This document shows positions 33,705 through 34,191 of a DNA stretch of 34,191 bases, in pieces. The stretch lies in the NCBI GenBank assembly GCA_040755155.1, contig JBFMBP010000015.1:1-34191 (forward strand), given 5' to 3'. Numbering within the stretch: the stretch's first letter is position 1; each line of letters opens with the position of its first letter. Made by a program: the position numbers and the translations under genes. The DNA is from Candidatus Omnitrophota bacterium. Its GTDB lineage: Bacteria; Hinthialibacterota; Hinthialibacteria; Hinthialibacterales; Hinthialibacteraceae. The notes beneath the pieces were generated by a model that was given only the letters and a program-made list of their open reading frames with translations, had not been told where the DNA came from and searched no databases.

Positions 33705-34191
33705 ATGAATCAAGCGTACGGCGCATCGTCATTCTTACGCATGGGATTGGTTGCAGTCTTGCTAACGATCCTGTCGGTCCCGTCATTGACGGCGGTGGAA
33801 TTGCCGTTGGTTACCGAAGAAGGCATTATCGCGGGAGAGATGAACATCGAATTTCAAACGCGAACCTCTCGCGACCTCACTGGGAAACTGGCGGAAGGAT
33901 CCCCCGCCGAAAACACGAAAGACAAATACGAGTTCGCATTAAATGTCGCTAAAACCACGGAATTCTCTGGCTCTATCACCCGCCAGCCCCGTTTGTTCAG
34001 CAAAGTGCTGGGCCGAGAAAAACAACCGGCGGAATTGCAATACGACGTTACCTTGTCCGTACGCAATCCCTCCAATTTGGATCAGAAGAGAAGCGTGGGC
34101 AAATGGGTCGGCCTCGTCCCCGTCGACGATAAAGGCGTCTATCGCCTGGACGGCGGAAGCGCGAAGGGCAGCCCGCTGCGCATGGCTATCG
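33705..34191 (+). CDS. secreted protein, cut by the window end
   Basis: The reading frame is open from the ATG at 33705 to the last base, with AGGAG 9 bases upstream, so about 162 residues are visible. It starts M-N-Q-A-Y-G-A-S-S-F-L-R-M and has a signal peptide (G-L-V-A-V-L-L-T-I-L-S-V-P-S) ending near T-A-V-E. The mature part is beta-rich, with repeated polar/hydrophobic alternation. No family is recognised. It follows the pseudopilin gene, but a gap of about 200 bases with its own promoter-like element suggests a separate transcript. Confidence 0.7.
   Translation, partial: MNQAYGASSFLRMGLVAVLLTILSVPSLTAVELPLVTEEGIIAGEMNIEFQTRTSRDLTGKLAEGSPAENTKDKYEFALNVAKTTEFSGSITRQPRLFSKVLGREKQPAELQYDVTLSVRNPSNLDQKRSVGKWVGLVPVDDKGVYRLDGGSAKGSPLRMAI

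Overview
The window looks like chromosomal DNA of a free-living, Gram-negative heterotroph from an uncultured lineage of the kind often binned near Hydrogenedentota, Sumerlaeota, Omnitrophota or Planctomycetes. That placement is a guess from gene style: a Tat-exported Gfo/Idh/MocA oxidoreductase, a DUF5107-TPR protein, a CRTAC1-type FG-GAP/UnbV protein, a pseudopilin ending in a Y-x-P-S-N-G-type motif, and Thr-Pro linkers. There is no rRNA; the only strong housekeeping marker is gyrA. I see no complete insertion sequence, prophage, CRISPR array or tRNA.

Layout. 1-282: palindromic repeat only. 283-5842 (minus): exported hydrolase (CocE/NonD, S15) with a secreted DUF2341-like protein, then a Tat-exported oxidoreductase with a HEAT-repeat protein. 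6083-7372 (plus): SDR dehydrogenase plus a PTPS-family pterin enzyme carrying an ExxHGH motif. 7373-8258: gene-poor, full of palindromic repeats and a possible dead gene. 8259-11153 (minus): a likely operon of a small ORF, a PBECR-like nuclease-domain ORF, a sugar-nucleotide epimerase and a methyltransferase. The first two are one reading frame cut by two amber codons. 11214-11381: rod-shaped RNA candidate with a strong minus-strand terminator. 11382-14477 (minus): small membrane protein and gyrA. 14828-15563 (plus): HigB/HigA-like toxin-antitoxin pair. 15668-21289 (plus): secreted protein, fucose/arabinose isomerase-family enzyme, methyltransferase, FlgT-C-like small protein and a large secreted Fn3-like protein. 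21297-24533 (minus): exported DUF5107-TPR protein. 24811-27241 (plus): sodium/solute symporter, lipoprotein rhamnose mutarotase and a small DUF4911-like protein. 27331-28647 (minus): an exported CinA-like protein. 28931-34191 (plus): CE15 glucuronoyl esterase, a small Cys/His protein, a CRTAC1-like protein with His/Glu-rich loops, a pseudopilin and a secreted ORF running off the end.

Working together. Much of the content fits envelope-based use of plant or algal polysaccharide: a glucuronoyl esterase, an exported oxidoreductase, a sugar isomerase, a symporter with its mutarotase, and a DUF5107-TPR protein. Intergenic regions carry at least six families of short inverted repeats (REP/MITE-like), several present two or three times, with no RAYT or IS200-type transposase in view to explain them. 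The oddest loci are the double-amber PBECR ORF, the exported CinA homologue with a rewritten deamidase motif, the His/Glu-loop propeller beside a small Cys/His protein, and the rod-like RNA candidate.
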